Source: Pseudomonas marginalis | GTDB lineage: Bacteria > Pseudomonadota > Gammaproteobacteria > Pseudomonadales > Pseudomonadaceae | NCBI RefSeq assembly: GCF_001645105.1 | Contig: NZ_LKEG01000062.1 | Location: 80,415 to 113,351, forward strand | Length of the DNA stretch: 32,937 nucleotides | Direction of reading: 5' to 3' | In this document: piece by piece, positions 23,536 through 32,227 of the stretch | How positions within the stretch are numbered: position 1 is the stretch's first letter | Layout of the letters: every line of letters starts with the position of its first letter | Position numbers and translations under genes: made by a program | The notes under the pieces: model-generated | The model's input: only the letters and a program-made list of their open reading frames with translations | What the model was told of the DNA's origin: nothing | Database searches by the model: none

Positions 23536-23961
23536 ATGGCGTTCAATCTGCGTGCGGCAACAGACCAGGACCTTCCCTTTGCTCGAAGCCTGACCTTTGC
23601 GGCCATGAGCCGTTATTACCTGCAATACGAGCTGGTGTGGTCCAACCAGGGCTTCGACATCGCTTGGGCCGGGCGTGAGAACTGGCTGATCTGCAACGAT
23701 GACACCGTGATGGGCTTTATCAGCCTGAGCGCCGATAGGCGGGCACTCTATATCCGTGAGTTGCATATGCTTGAGGCGTATCGCGGGCTTGGTGCGGGCA
23801 GTTGGGTGTTGGAACAGATGGCGCTCAAGGCGCAGGCGACGGGTTTATTGCGCTTGACCGTGTTTAAGAACAACCCGGCCAAGAGGCTCTATCAGCGCAG
23901 TGGGATGAGCATCGTGGGTGAAGAAGACTGCTTCTGGCGGATGGAGCGTGTTTGCCGTTGA
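23536..23961 (+). CDS. GNAT family N-acetyltransferase
   Basis: A 141-residue acetyltransferase. β4 and motif A appear as Y-I-R-E-L-H-M-L-E-A-Y-R-G-L-G-A-G-S-W-V-L (acetyl-CoA loop R-G-L-G-A-G), and motif B as V-F-K-N-N-P-A-K-R-L-Y-Q-R-S-G-M. Acceptor unknown. Its ATG directly abuts the stop of the hydrolase gene. Confidence 0.87.
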   Translation: MAFNLRAATDQDLPFARSLTFAAMSRYYLQYELVWSNQGFDIAWAGRENWLICNDDTVMGFISLSADRRALYIRELHMLEAYRGLGAGSWVLEQMALKAQATGLLRLTVFKNNPAKRLYQRSGMSIVGEEDCFWRMERVCR

Positions 23962-24002
23962 ACCTAAACCATGCAGTTGATGCTAATAAGCGCATACTGG
24001 CT

Positions 24003-24242
24003 TCAGGAAACGACTTCCTGAACGTTGTGTTGGCCATCAGCCTCAGCAAGGATGATCCCTTCTTTCATGCCCAAAAGGACCGCCACCTTATGGGCCTCTC
24101 CACGCCGTCCCTTTTTACGCCCAGCGAGCACTTGATACGTGGTAGCCGGATCAACGCCGTGCTCACGGGCGAACGCTTGAACTGACTTTCCTTGATGTTC
24201 CAGCCAGGCCTTGGCTTGTGCAGCAGTGCGGATTCCGGGCAT
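24003..24242 (-). CDS. Small HTH DNA-binding protein, phage-repressor-like
   Basis: A 79-residue protein with a Cro/CI-like helix-turn-helix: V-Q-A-F-A-R-E-H-G-V-D-P-A-T-T-Y-Q-V-L-A-G-R-K-K-G-R-R-G. Such 'DNA-binding proteins' are common in pseudomonads in divergent pairs with an XRE regulator, often near prophage or pyocin genes, although no phage structural genes are seen here. It is divergent from the XRE gene at 24325; the 82-base gap holds TTCAA-type half-sites (TTCAAAACC, TTCAAGTTTG). Confidence 0.75.
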   Translation of the reverse strand: MPGIRTAAQAKAWLEHQGKSVQAFAREHGVDPATTYQVLAGRKKGRRGEAHKVAVLLGMKEGIILAEADGQHNVQEVVS

Positions 24243-24324
24243 AGTTCAAAACCGTTCAAGTTTGTTTAACTAAGAGATGAGCGTGTCACCTCTTGGGGTG
24301 TGCCAAATAGGATCATACATCCAA

Positions 24325-24690
24325 ATGAGTGGAATCGGTTCGCGTTTGAGGCAAGAAAGAGAGCGGCTTGGCCTGTCGCAAAAAGTATTCGGTGAAATAG
24401 GAGGCGTTGAAGCCAACGCACAAGGCAAATATGAAAGTGGAGGGCGTGCGCCCAAGGCCGATTATTTGTCCCGAGTCGCCGCAAAAGGTGTAGATGTACT
24501 TTACGTGTTGACCGGAACTGCTACGCCGATTCAGCTGGAAAACCTCAGCGAGATTGAGGAGAAAGTGTTGGGTAATTATCGCGCGATGTTCAAGGAAGAC
24601 CAAGCGGCGATCCGCCGCTTGACGTCAACCTTGGCCGAACACTCCGTTTCATTTAATGGAAAAGCCAAGCAGCAGCCTCAAGAATCCTGA
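24325..24690 (+). CDS. XRE-family transcriptional regulator
   Basis: A 121-residue regulator. An N-terminal XRE helix-turn-helix (M-S-G-I-G-S-R-L-R-Q-E-R-E-R-L-G-L-S-Q, then Y-E-S-G-G-R-A-P-K-A-D-Y-L) is followed by G-V-D-V-L-Y-V-L-T-G, typical of phage-type repressors. The C-terminus is polar and unmatched. The start at 24325 gives the standard N-terminus; an ATG at 24277 is in frame but adds 16 residues unlike the family. It ends before the GC-rich hairpin at 24712-24735. Confidence 0.85.
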   Translation: MSGIGSRLRQERERLGLSQKVFGEIGGVEANAQGKYESGGRAPKADYLSRVAAKGVDVLYVLTGTATPIQLENLSEIEEKVLGNYRAMFKEDQAAIRRLTSTLAEHSVSFNGKAKQQPQES

Positions 24691-24711
24691 CCTGTTGCCC
24701 AGCAAAATAGA

Positions 24712-24735
24712 GCCGTCCGCCTCTCGGCGGGCGGC
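24712..24735 (+). terminator. GC-rich hairpin after the XRE gene
   Basis: GCCGTCCGCC-tctc-GGCGGGCGGC is a 10-base stem with one G-U pair. No T-run follows (CCCCGTG), so it is a weak terminator or mRNA end. It lies 21 bases after the XRE stop. Confidence 0.5.
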
Positions 24736-24794
24736 CCCCGTGTATTCAAACTCTATATATATGACGCTTGCAGCTAGGTCTGCGCCTTGGTTTT

Positions 24795-24821
24795 TTGCTA
24801 AGGTGTTCAGCAACCTATAAG
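24795..24821 (+). promoter_or_regulatory. Candidate gacA promoter
   Basis: TTGCTA and TATAAG with 15 bases between, 22 bases before the gacA start. The spacing is short by one or two bases. AGG of GAGGTGTCTGC then serves as ribosome site for the TTG start. Confidence 0.35.
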
Positions 24822-24842
24822 ACCATATCGCGAGGTGTCTGC

Positions 24843-25484
24843 TTGATTAGGGTGCTAGTAGTCGATGACCATGATCTCGTTCGTACAGGCATTACACGAA
24901 TGCTGGCTGACATCGATGGCCTGCAAGTAGTCGGCCAGGCCGAGTCAGGGGAAGAGTCCTTGATCAAGGCCCGGGAGTTGAAGCCCGATGTGGTGCTGAT
25001 GGACGTCAAGATGCCCGGTATCGGCGGTCTCGGCGCCACGACCAAGTTGTTGCGCAGCCATCCGGATATCAAAGTCGTCGTGGTGACGGTGTGTGAAGAA
25101 GACCCGTTTCCGACACGCCTGTTGCAGGCCGGAGCGGCCGGTTACCTGACCAAGGGCGCTGGGCTGGCCGAGATGGTGCAAGCCATTCGCCTGGTATTTG
25201 CCGGCCAGCGTTACATCAGCCCGCAGATCGCCCAGCAATTGGCCATCAAGTCTTTCCAGCCCACCAGCGACTCGCCGTTCGATGCGTTGTCGGAGCGGGA
25301 AATCCAGATCGCCTTGATGATCGTCGGTTGCCAGAAGGTGCAGACGATCTCCGACAAGCTGTGCCTGTCGCCCAAGACCGTCAACACCTACCGCTATCGC
25401 ATTTTCGAGAAGCTCGCCATCAGCAGTGATGTTGAATTGACCCTGCTCGCAGTGCGCCACGGCATGGTGGACGCCAGCGCCTGA
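24843..25484 (+). CDS. gacA: Response regulator GacA
   Basis: A 213-residue LuxR-type response regulator with the known GacA N-terminus M-I-R-V-L-V-V-D-D-H-D-L-V-R-T-G. Phospho-acceptor D54 lies in V-V-L-M-D-V-K-M-P-G. The C-terminal helix-turn-helix is L-S-E-R-E-I-Q-I-A-L-M-I, then L-S-P-K-T-V-N-T-Y-R-Y-R. Partnered with GacS, it activates the small RNAs RsmX/Y/Z, which titrate RsmA and so switch on secondary metabolism, exoproducts and biofilm genes. It starts with TTG, as in other Pseudomonas, giving exactly the family length. It is followed by uvrC one base after its stop, the conserved gacA-uvrC order. Confidence 0.97.
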   Translation: MIRVLVVDDHDLVRTGITRMLADIDGLQVVGQAESGEESLIKARELKPDVVLMDVKMPGIGGLGATTKLLRSHPDIKVVVVTVCEEDPFPTRLLQAGAAGYLTKGAGLAEMVQAIRLVFAGQRYISPQIAQQLAIKSFQPTSDSPFDALSEREIQIALMIVGCQKVQTISDKLCLSPKTVNTYRYRIFEKLAISSDVELTLLAVRHGMVDASA

Positions 25485-25485
25485 C

Positions 25486-27309
25486 ATGACTACACCGTTT
25501 GATCCAAGTGCCTTCCTCTCGACCTGCAGTGGCCGCCCCGGCGTGTACCGCATGTTCGACAGCGAGGCACGCCTGCTGTATGTCGGCAAGGCCAAGAACC
25601 TGAAGAACCGCCTGGCGAGCTATTTTCGCAAGAGCGGGCTCGCGTCCAAGACAGCTGCGCTGGTGGCGCGTATCGCTCAGGTCGAAACCACCATCACCGC
25701 CAATGAAACCGAAGCGCTGTTGCTCGAGCAGACGCTGATCAAGGAATGGCGGCCGCCCTATAACATCCTGCTGCGCGATGATAAATCCTACCCCTACGTG
25801 TTTTTATCCGACGGCAACTTCCCACGCCTGAGCATTCACCGGGGTGCGAAGAAGCAGAAGGGTAAGTATTTCGGGCCCTATCCCAGCGCCGGCGCGATCC
25901 GCGAAAGCCTGAGCCTGCTGCAAAAGACCTTTTTTGTGCGTCAGTGCGAAGACAGCTTCTACAAGAACCGCACGCGGCCGTGCCTGCAATACCAGATCAA
26001 ACGCTGCAAAGCGCCTTGCGTGGGCCTGGTTGACCCGGCCGAGTACGCCGAGGACGTGCGCCATTCGGTGATGTTCCTCGAAGGGCGCAGCAATGCCCTC
26101 ACCGACGAACTCTCCGGCGCCATGGAGCAGGCCGCCAGCACCCTGGATTTCGAACGCGCCGCCGAGTTGCGTGACCAGATCTCCTTGCTGCGGCGCGTGC
26201 AGGATCAGCAGAGCATGGAAGGCGGCACCGGCGACGTGGACGTCATCGCGGCCTTCGTCAACCCAGGCGGCGCCTGTGTGCACTTGATCAGCGTGCGGGG
26301 CGGGCGGGTGTTGGGCAGCAAGAATTTCTTTCCGCAGACCGGTATTGACGAAGAAGTGGCCGAAGTCATGGCCGCTTTCCTCGGCCAGTATTACGTCAGC
26401 AGCCCCGAGCGCGACTTGCCGTCGGAACTGATCGTCAACGTGGTGCACGAAGACTTTCCCACGCTGATCGAGGCGATCCACGAGCTGCGCGGCCGCGAGC
26501 TGGACATCAGCCACCGCGTACGCGGCACTCGCGCGCGTTGGCAGCAACTGGCCGTGACCAATGCCGAACAGGCCCTGGGCGCACGTCTGGCCAATCGACA
26601 GCACGTCGCCGCACGCTTTGACGCCCTGGCCGAAGTCCTCAACCTGGACGAACCGCCCCAGCGCCTGGAGTGCTACGACATCAGTCACTCCAGCGGCGAG
26701 GCCACCGTGGCATCCTGCGTGGTGTTCGGGCCGGAAGGGCCGATCAAATCCGATTACCGGCGCTATAACATCGAAGGCGTCACTGCCGGCGATGACTATG
26801 CCGCCATGCACCAGGCCCTGACGCGGCGCTTCAGCAAGCTGAAGGACGGCGAAGGCAAGTTGCCGGATATCCTGTTGGTGGACGGCGGCAAGGGCCAGTT
26901 GTCCATGGCCCGCGACGTGCTCAACGAACTGGCGGTGCCCGACCTGATCCTGCTAGGCGTGGCCAAGGGCGCCACGCGCAAGGCCGGTTTCGAGACGTTG
27001 TACTTGAATGATGCCGCCCATGAGTTCACCTTGAAGGGCGACTCACCGGCGCTGCACCTGATCCAACAGATCCGCGATGAAGCCCACCGTTTCGCAATTA
27101 CCGGCCACCGTGCCCGGCGCGGCAAAACCCGGCGAACCTCAACCCTGGAAGGGGTGGCGGGCGTTGGGCCGACACGGCGTCGCGACTTGCTTAAACATTT
27201 TGGTGGCTTGCAGGAGCTGTCCCGTGCCAGCATTGACGAAATAGCCAAAGCACCCGGTATCAGTAAAAAGCTCGCTGAGTTGATTTATGCGAATCTGCAT
27301 AGCGAATAG
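25486..27309 (+). CDS. uvrC: Excinuclease ABC subunit C
   Basis: A 607-residue UvrC, the nuclease that cuts on both sides of a DNA lesion in nucleotide excision repair with UvrA and UvrB. Domains: GIY-YIG nuclease at ~15-95 (G-V-Y-R-M-F-D, then L-Y-V-G-K-A-K-N-L-K-N-R-L); a Cys-rich stretch at ~150-180 (R-P-C-L-Q-Y-Q-I-K-R-C-K-A-P-C); a UVR motif at ~205-235; an RNase-H-like 5'-nuclease with Y-D-I-S-H-S-S-G and L-L-V-D-G-G-K-G-Q; and helix-hairpin-helix repeats at the end (G-V-A-G-V-G-P-T-R-R-R-D-L-L-K-H-F-G-G). It is co-transcribed with gacA. Confidence 0.97.
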   Translation: MTTPFDPSAFLSTCSGRPGVYRMFDSEARLLYVGKAKNLKNRLASYFRKSGLASKTAALVARIAQVETTITANETEALLLEQTLIKEWRPPYNILLRDDKSYPYVFLSDGNFPRLSIHRGAKKQKGKYFGPYPSAGAIRESLSLLQKTFFVRQCEDSFYKNRTRPCLQYQIKRCKAPCVGLVDPAEYAEDVRHSVMFLEGRSNALTDELSGAMEQAASTLDFERAAELRDQISLLRRVQDQQSMEGGTGDVDVIAAFVNPGGACVHLISVRGGRVLGSKNFFPQTGIDEEVAEVMAAFLGQYYVSSPERDLPSELIVNVVHEDFPTLIEAIHELRGRELDISHRVRGTRARWQQLAVTNAEQALGARLANRQHVAARFDALAEVLNLDEPPQRLECYDISHSSGEATVASCVVFGPEGPIKSDYRRYNIEGVTAGDDYAAMHQALTRRFSKLKDGEGKLPDILLVDGGKGQLSMARDVLNELAVPDLILLGVAKGATRKAGFETLYLNDAAHEFTLKGDSPALHLIQQIRDEAHRFAITGHRARRGKTRRTSTLEGVAGVGPTRRRDLLKHFGGLQELSRASIDEIAKAPGISKKLAELIYANLHSE

Positions 27310-27341
27310 AATGCCTTTCCACCTCGTAGCCAGTTGTGCCG

Positions 27342-27902
27342 ATGAATATCCCTAATCTGATCACCGTTCTACGCGTCCTGCTTATTCCGATTTTTATTCT
27401 GTTGTTTTATTTGCCGTACGAATGGAGCTATATGGCTTCCAGTTCGGTGTTCGCGTTTGCGGCCGCCACCGACTGGCTCGACGGCTACCTGGCCCGCCGC
27501 CTGGAACAGAGCACGCCCTTCGGCGCGTTCCTCGACCCGGTGGCCGACAAACTCATGGTGGCCGTTGCGCTGGTCCTGCTGGTGCAGGAACACGGCAACC
27601 TGTGGCTGACCCTGCCGGCCGCCGTGATCATCGGCCGTGAGATAGTGGTGTCGGCCCTGCGCGAATGGATGGCCGAAATCGGCGCCCGCGCCCACGTCGC
27701 CGTCTCCAACATGGGCAAATGGAAAACCGCCGCGCAGATGCTCGCGCTGGTCATCCTGCTGGCCAACCCGTCGGACTTCACGTTCTGGGTCCTGCTGGGC
27801 TACGCCTTGCTGCTCATCGCCGCCGGCCTGACCTTGTGGTCCATGCTCCAGTATCTGCGCGCCGCCTGGCCGCATCTGCGTACCACCGTTGAAAAGAAAT
27901 AA
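27342..27902 (+). CDS. pgsA: CDP-diacylglycerol-glycerol-3-phosphate 3-phosphatidyltransferase
   Basis: A 186-residue inner-membrane enzyme that makes phosphatidylglycerophosphate from CDP-diacylglycerol and glycerol-3-phosphate. The CDP-alcohol transferase signature D-x2-D-G-x2-A-R-x8-G-x3-D-x3-D is intact: D-W-L-D-G-Y-L-A-R-R..F-G-A-F-L-D-P-V-A-D-K. Four to six membrane segments are present, starting N-L-I-T-V-L-R-V-L-L-I-P. It follows uvrC by 32 bases in the conserved gacA-uvrC-pgsA-tRNA order. ATG 27342 gives the standard N-terminus M-N-I-P-N-L. Confidence 0.97.
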   Translation: MNIPNLITVLRVLLIPIFILLFYLPYEWSYMASSSVFAFAAATDWLDGYLARRLEQSTPFGAFLDPVADKLMVAVALVLLVQEHGNLWLTLPAAVIIGREIVVSALREWMAEIGARAHVAVSNMGKWKTAAQMLALVILLANPSDFTFWVLLGYALLLIAAGLTLWSMLQYLRAAWPHLRTTVEKK

Positions 27903-27923
27903 AACTTTTTTGAATCAAGGGGT

Positions 27924-27951
27924 TGACGGGTTCTGATAATTCTATAGAATG
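27924..27951 (+). promoter_or_regulatory. tRNA-Gly promoter
   Basis: TTGACG and TAGAAT with a 16-base spacer, 14 bases upstream of the tRNA. The GCGC stretch after the -10 resembles a stringent-control discriminator. Confidence 0.75.
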
Positions 27952-27965
27952 CGCATCACCAAGAC

Positions 27966-28041
<76 letters not shown>

Positions 28042-28086
28042 AAATTTGATCCACAGATGTCCATCGGGCACTGGGATCCACGAAAT

Positions 28087-28107
28087 AGACGCTTCGGCGT
28101 CTTTTTT
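28087..28107 (+). terminator. Terminator after tRNA-Gly
   Basis: AGACGC-ttcg-GCGTCT followed by TTTTT: a 6-base stem with a stable UUCG tetraloop and a T-run. It lies 46 bases after the tRNA. Confidence 0.9.
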
Positions 28108-28262
28108 CGTTTCTGCGGAAAACCACTGAAAACCAGGGTGATCCAGTACGTTTAAGTACTTTTTGAGTACCTTTTCCGGAAAGACTCAAATTCGTATTGT
28201 TGCTGGATCCTCTCAGGTCGCCAGACGAGCATAGGGTGCTGACTCTCTAACAGGAGCTCACC

Positions 28263-29436
28263 ATGCCTCTATCAGATATGGCGATTCGGCACGCCCGACC
28301 TACAGATAAAACCTACACCATCGGCGACTTTGACGGCCTGTCCCTCATGGTGCCGGTCAACGGCAAAAAGCGCTGGCTGTTCCGTTTTTACTGGGCGGGT
28401 CAGCAAGTCAAAATGTCCTTCGGCTGCTACCCTACGGTCAGCCTGAAACAAGCACGTGAATATCACGATGAAGCGCGCAAATTGCTCGCCCAAAACATCA
28501 ACCCGTGCGCCCACCGCAAGCAATAGCGTGTCGAGGCAGAAGCCGAAGTAAAACAAACCTTTCAAGCGGTCTACAACGACTGGATCAACTTCCGCCGCCT
28601 GAGCCTGAAAGAAGGCCAGCAAACCACGCTATCGCAAATCCTCAGGGTCTTCAAAAAAGACATCCTGCCCACCCTGGCTGAGCGCTCCATCAAAAGCATC
28701 ACCCGCCACGATCTGCTGGCGATCCTCAGCACCATCGAGCAACGCAAAGCCTTCACCATGGCCGAAAAATGCCAAACCTTGTTCAACCAAATGTTTTGCT
28801 ACGCCCTGGTAAAAGTTGAAGGCATAGAACTCAACCCTGCCTCAGACCTGGACGTCGTCGCACCGCCCAAACCACCGGTGGCGAACAACCCCTACCTGCT
28901 GACGAGGGTCGTAACGGGTGAACTACGCTACGCCGCGCCTGATCAGTTCGACCTAGAGAAGCAGCTGTGGGTAATTCCGCCGGAGGAGGTCAAACAGCAT
29001 CCAACTCAAGATGCGCAAGCGCAATAAGCCGGCCGGTGAAATCCCACCTTATGTGTTCCGCTTTCAGTCCAGGCAATGGAAATCGTCCGCTACCTGCTTG
29101 ACCAAGTCGTACCCGCACAGAAGTTTTTGTTCTCACATCGCAGCAACTTAAAACTGCGGATCAGCGAGAACACACCGAACAATGCCCTGCACCGAATGGG
29201 CTACCCCGACCAGCTCACCGCCACGGCATGCGTGCAACGATTTCCACTGCACTGCACGAGATTGGTTATCCCAAAAACTGGATTGATTCGCAGCTTTCCC
29301 ATGCGGATCCGGACCAAGTCAGTGTTACCTACAACCACGCCAGATACATCGAGCAGCGCCGGACCATTTGCAGGATTGGGCGAATCGGTTGAGCTTTGGC
29401 CGCAGGGCAGGCATGAGGCTGCGTGTTCGCCGCTGA
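28263..29436 (+). pseudogene. Broken P4-type tyrosine integrase
   Basis: The remains of an island integrase right after tRNA-Gly. The DUF4102-type N-terminus is intact (D-M-A-I-R-H-A-R-P-T, then L-M-V-P-V-N-G-K-K-R-W-L-F-R-F, G-C-Y-P-T-V-S-L-K-Q-A-R). TAG at 28524 stops it, but the same frame continues with SAM-like and core parts (T-F-Q-A-V-Y-N-D-W, then L-F-N-Q-M-F-C-Y-A-L) up to 29027. A stretch holding the first catalytic Arg seems deleted near 28890-28920. Further pieces in other frames include H-G-M-R-A-T-I-S-T-A-L-H-E-I-G-Y-P-K-N-W-I-D and Y-N-H-A-R-Y-I-E-Q-R-R, with the R-box and catalytic Tyr, ending near 29436. It cannot make active enzyme. Confidence 0.85.
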
Positions 29437-29495
29437 CGATTCGGTTGGAAGGGACTGCTTCGCTGCTGACGGCGGAGGGTGGGACTAGCACTTCG

Positions 29496-29906
29496 TTGGT
29501 CTATGACGTCGCTAGTGCGCGGAAAGGGGTTACGGCGTTCTCCGGTGCTGAGGGTGATGCTTCCCGTCCGGCAGCGCGACAAGAGGTCGCGGTGGTGGCA
29601 GATGAGTCGGTTATTTCGGATATACAGCGTGAGCGTCGTGCAATGCTGGCGACGTACGAGGCGCCGACTAATTTGACGGTGCCAGATTTTGCGCGGTTGG
29701 CGGGAATGTCGCGGGAGCAAGTGAGTCGGGAAATCAAGGCGGGACGGTTGTTAGCGATCGGTCTGGGTAATCGTGGGTTGCGGATTCCAGATTGGCAGCT
29801 GGATTCTGTGCGGCTTGCACAAACGCAGAAAGTCTTGGCGACGGGCTGCGCAATAGGGCCTTGGGACGTCTTTTGGATGCTCTCAAATCAGCTAGAGACT
29901 CCATGA
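29496..29906 (+). CDS. MbcA/ParS/Xre-like antitoxin fragment
   Basis: About 136 residues, directly after the integrase remnant. The middle reads L-T-V-P-D-F-A-R-L-A-G-M-S-R-E-Q-V-S-R-E-I, a helix-turn-helix, then G-N-R-G-L-R-I-P-D-W-Q-L-D. The end reads I-G-P-W-D-V-F-W-M-L-S-N-Q-L-E-T-P, which resembles the start of the DUF2384 toxin-binding domain (W.....L..P...L.G..P). That domain is cut short, so this is probably a truncated antitoxin without its RES toxin. The start is uncertain: TTG 29496 or GTG 29592 (AAGAGG upstream); the frame itself is open from 29076 but overlaps integrase debris. Confidence 0.5.
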   Translation: MVYDVASARKGVTAFSGAEGDASRPAARQEVAVVADESVISDIQRERRAMLATYEAPTNLTVPDFARLAGMSREQVSREIKAGRLLAIGLGNRGLRIPDWQLDSVRLAQTQKVLATGCAIGPWDVFWMLSNQLETP

Positions 29907-30038
29907 TTTTCCATCGATCTGAGCATGATGTTGGTGTGTCGCACCTTGGGCCTAATCGGCACCCAACTTCAGGCTACAATCTTGCTGAGCTGGATAGCTG
30001 AAATGGACTTGCCTCTCCAACTAGGATGGGAGAGCGTC

Positions 30039-30509
30039 ATGATTTTTCAGCACGTGGATTTGAATAACCAGCGATTGATTGACAGCACCAGACACGACTG
30101 CGAAAGCATTGAAATGTATTGCGGTTATTTGCTCGCGGAATTGACAAAGTTTTTTGCCTTGAATCATGCCCAGGCCAATTTTGGTGTTTCCTTTGCGGCA
30201 ACAGATGACCTAGTTTCTGCGGTGTCCACTCCTTATGGTGAGGCAAGGGGACGATTGACTATTCAAATTGTAGAGGGGGTAATTTCAGGTCGGTACGTTT
30301 TTGAAAAGAGCATCGTATCGGATGATGGGAAAGATATTTGGCGGCCTATATGGGCAATCAGAATAGGTCGGTATGGGAACGTGCTACTTGGTGACGAAGG
30401 CGTCATTGAGATCGATGTTACAAACGTTGGGCCGCACAGCAATGCAATCAGTGCACCTGCTAAATCGCTTCTTTACAGCGTTGCAAGCACTCCCATTTTC
30501 AAGCGGTAA
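30039..30509 (+). CDS. Protein of unknown function in the island
   Basis: A 156-residue cytoplasmic protein starting M-I-F-Q-H-V-D-L-N-N-Q-R-L-I-D. It has a balanced composition with no membrane segment or motif I recognise. GGGAGAG lies upstream of ATG 30039; earlier in-frame starts (from 29925) lack support. Codon use is AT-richer than the core genome. It lies alone on the plus strand between the antitoxin fragment and the convergent TIR gene. The stretch 30510-30688 after it shows no convincing gene. Confidence 0.6.
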   Translation: MIFQHVDLNNQRLIDSTRHDCESIEMYCGYLLAELTKFFALNHAQANFGVSFAATDDLVSAVSTPYGEARGRLTIQIVEGVISGRYVFEKSIVSDDGKDIWRPIWAIRIGRYGNVLLGDEGVIEIDVTNVGPHSNAISAPAKSLLYSVASTPIFKR

Positions 30510-30688
30510 GCAGTCAGCGTATAGCTCCGCCAAATGATGGACTAGATGCTCAACGAGTTTGGAAGCCCGCCACTTCGGAAATTTACTGGGGCTTCCCTAA
30601 CACGTCTAGCGTTCCAACTCACGCTGGAGCCTGGCCTGCTGAGCATGATCGTTTTGATGCAGCGCATACACTCCGATTCGTGTCGAAG

Positions 30689-31636
30689 TTATCGCTGCAG
30701 TGGTCCGATGAGTATTGACCAAAACAGTTCTGCACCGCCTTCCTGTGTCAGTTTTTGTGAGCGTGAGACATGCATAGCCATACCCAGTGACTTAAGGAAT
30801 AGTGACTGATCATCATGATCCACCGAAAGCATCTCGTTAAAGCCACCACGAGCAGATGCACTGCTGGAGTATTCAATACTTCTTCCGCCCATGACGCCAA
30901 GTGTTACGGAACACTCGCTGGCTTTGTTACCTTGGCGATAGATCGCACCGGTGAAGGTATTGCCGTCGATGCGGCGAAATTGACAGCTGATCCCGTCATT
31001 GCGAGCTTCCAGCTCCTGCAGCGAACCTTCGAAAAAGCGTGAAATGAAGTCAAACGATTCCTGCAAATACCTATCGGCATCCAATTCACTGAACGTCTTT
31101 TTAAGGGCGAGGTTACTTGAGCGAGAGAGGGCAGCTACTGACGCCGAGAAAGAGGGCTCAGTTGGAACGGCAAGCGGAGCGGGCGAGGTCACTGTCGGTG
31201 AGATGCGTGTGACCACAGCTCGGATCTGCTTCGCGACATCGGTGTAGGCCTCGTCGTAATTCGGCCACGTCGTGACGGCTCTGCCATCCTTGGGCGCAGC
31301 GAGCAGATTGCCCAGCGGGGTTGAATGCCAATCGCAGGGCCGGACGATCACCGGGCTGATCTGCGCTTCTCCTGCGGCATTTCGCTCCAAGGCTCGTGTC
31401 ATTTCGATGGAATAGCAGTACCGAGAATCGAGAACGCTTGAGCTTACGAGCAACAGGATGACGTCGGCCGCATTGATCTGTTGGTCGATTTCATACCCAA
31501 GATGCTGGCCAGCCAGAATTCGCCTGTCGTGCCATGATTCGATGAGCCCTTCATGGTGTAACGACGCCAGGTGTTTTTCTAACTGATCACGGTATTGCTC
31601 GTCATCGTGAGAATACTAAAAAAAGACCTTTGCCAT
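30689..31636 (-). pseudogene. TIR-domain protein gene with amber stop at codon 7
   Basis: Read through one stop, this is a 315-residue TIR-domain protein. It starts M-A-K-V-F-F-stop-Y-S-H-D-D-E-Q-Y-R-D, where intact relatives read F-F-S-Y-S-H; a single C-to-A change (TCG to TAG, 31616-31618) explains it. The TIR domain runs to ~145, with A-D-V-I-L-L-L-V-S-S-S, Y-C-Y-S-I-E-M-T-R-A-L (probable NADase Glu, residue 78) and P-V-I-V-R-P-C-D-W-H. The C-terminal ~150 residues (S-F-D-F-I-S-R-F-F-E and on) are an effector or sensor region of unknown fold. TIR proteins of this kind serve in phage defence. GGAGC lies upstream of ATG 31636. The rest of the frame is intact, so loss is recent. Confidence 0.8.
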
Positions 31637-31838
31637 TGTTGCTCCTGACTTGCCCGTTGATGAATATGCGCTTCCGAATTGTCGTGTCGAAATAGATCAC
31701 GTGGCTTGTGACGACTCAAGGCAAATATTCGCACAAGGTTGCAGCGGGCGCTCATACGCTTACCGCATCAAGGTGGTGACTGGAAGACTGAAGAGCGGCA
31801 ACGTATGCCAGTAGCTGTTTCGATGCCCGGAATTGCGG

Positions 31839-32222
31839 TTATCTGCACGATATCTTCCACATCTGATCCAACCGCCTCGTATAACTCTGACTCATCATCT
31901 CCCGCCGCATCCCCCAAACAGGATCCATCGGCACACGTGCCGAACGCAACGTCCCTTTCCCTCAATGCCATTGATCTCATCCAATACCGACATCGCCCGT
32001 GTCGCTTCAGCAGGTTGCGACACTGCAAACAGATCATCGGTATATTCCCCAGGCTGACAAAGCCCCAGCAACAGCACCTCCGCCTTGCTGTAGTTAAACC
32101 CCATCCGAAATACCTGTTCCACCTCAAACCGCGTTAGTAACCGCACATCATCCGTCGGATAAGGTTGTTCCACGACCACCCCATTCGCATACTTCGCCTC
32201 TTCCGGATTAAACTTGAAGGCC
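31839..32222 (-). pseudogene. umuC: UmuC C-terminal fragment
   Basis: The C-terminal part of a Y-family DNA polymerase V subunit. In one frame it reads F-K-F-N-P-E-E-A-K-Y-A-N-G, then E-Q-P-Y-P-T-D-D-V-R-L-L-T, F-N-Y-S-K-A-E-V-L-L-L and Y-T-D-D-L-F-A-V-S-Q-P. A shift near 31955 then puts it in a second frame: G-T-L-R-S-A-R-V-P, then W-G-M-R-R-E-M-M-S-Q-S-Y-T-R-R-L-D-Q-M-W (the DUF4113 end). The polymerase and thumb domains are missing; the break abuts the transposase fragment at about 32225. Confidence 0.85.
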
Positions 32223-32227
32223 TCGGC

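Noticed and set aside
31618..31624. Programmed slippage on the T7 run before the TIR amber codon
   Set aside because: The frame is the same before and after the TAG, so a shift of one base would break it; a simple Ser-to-stop change explains the sequence.
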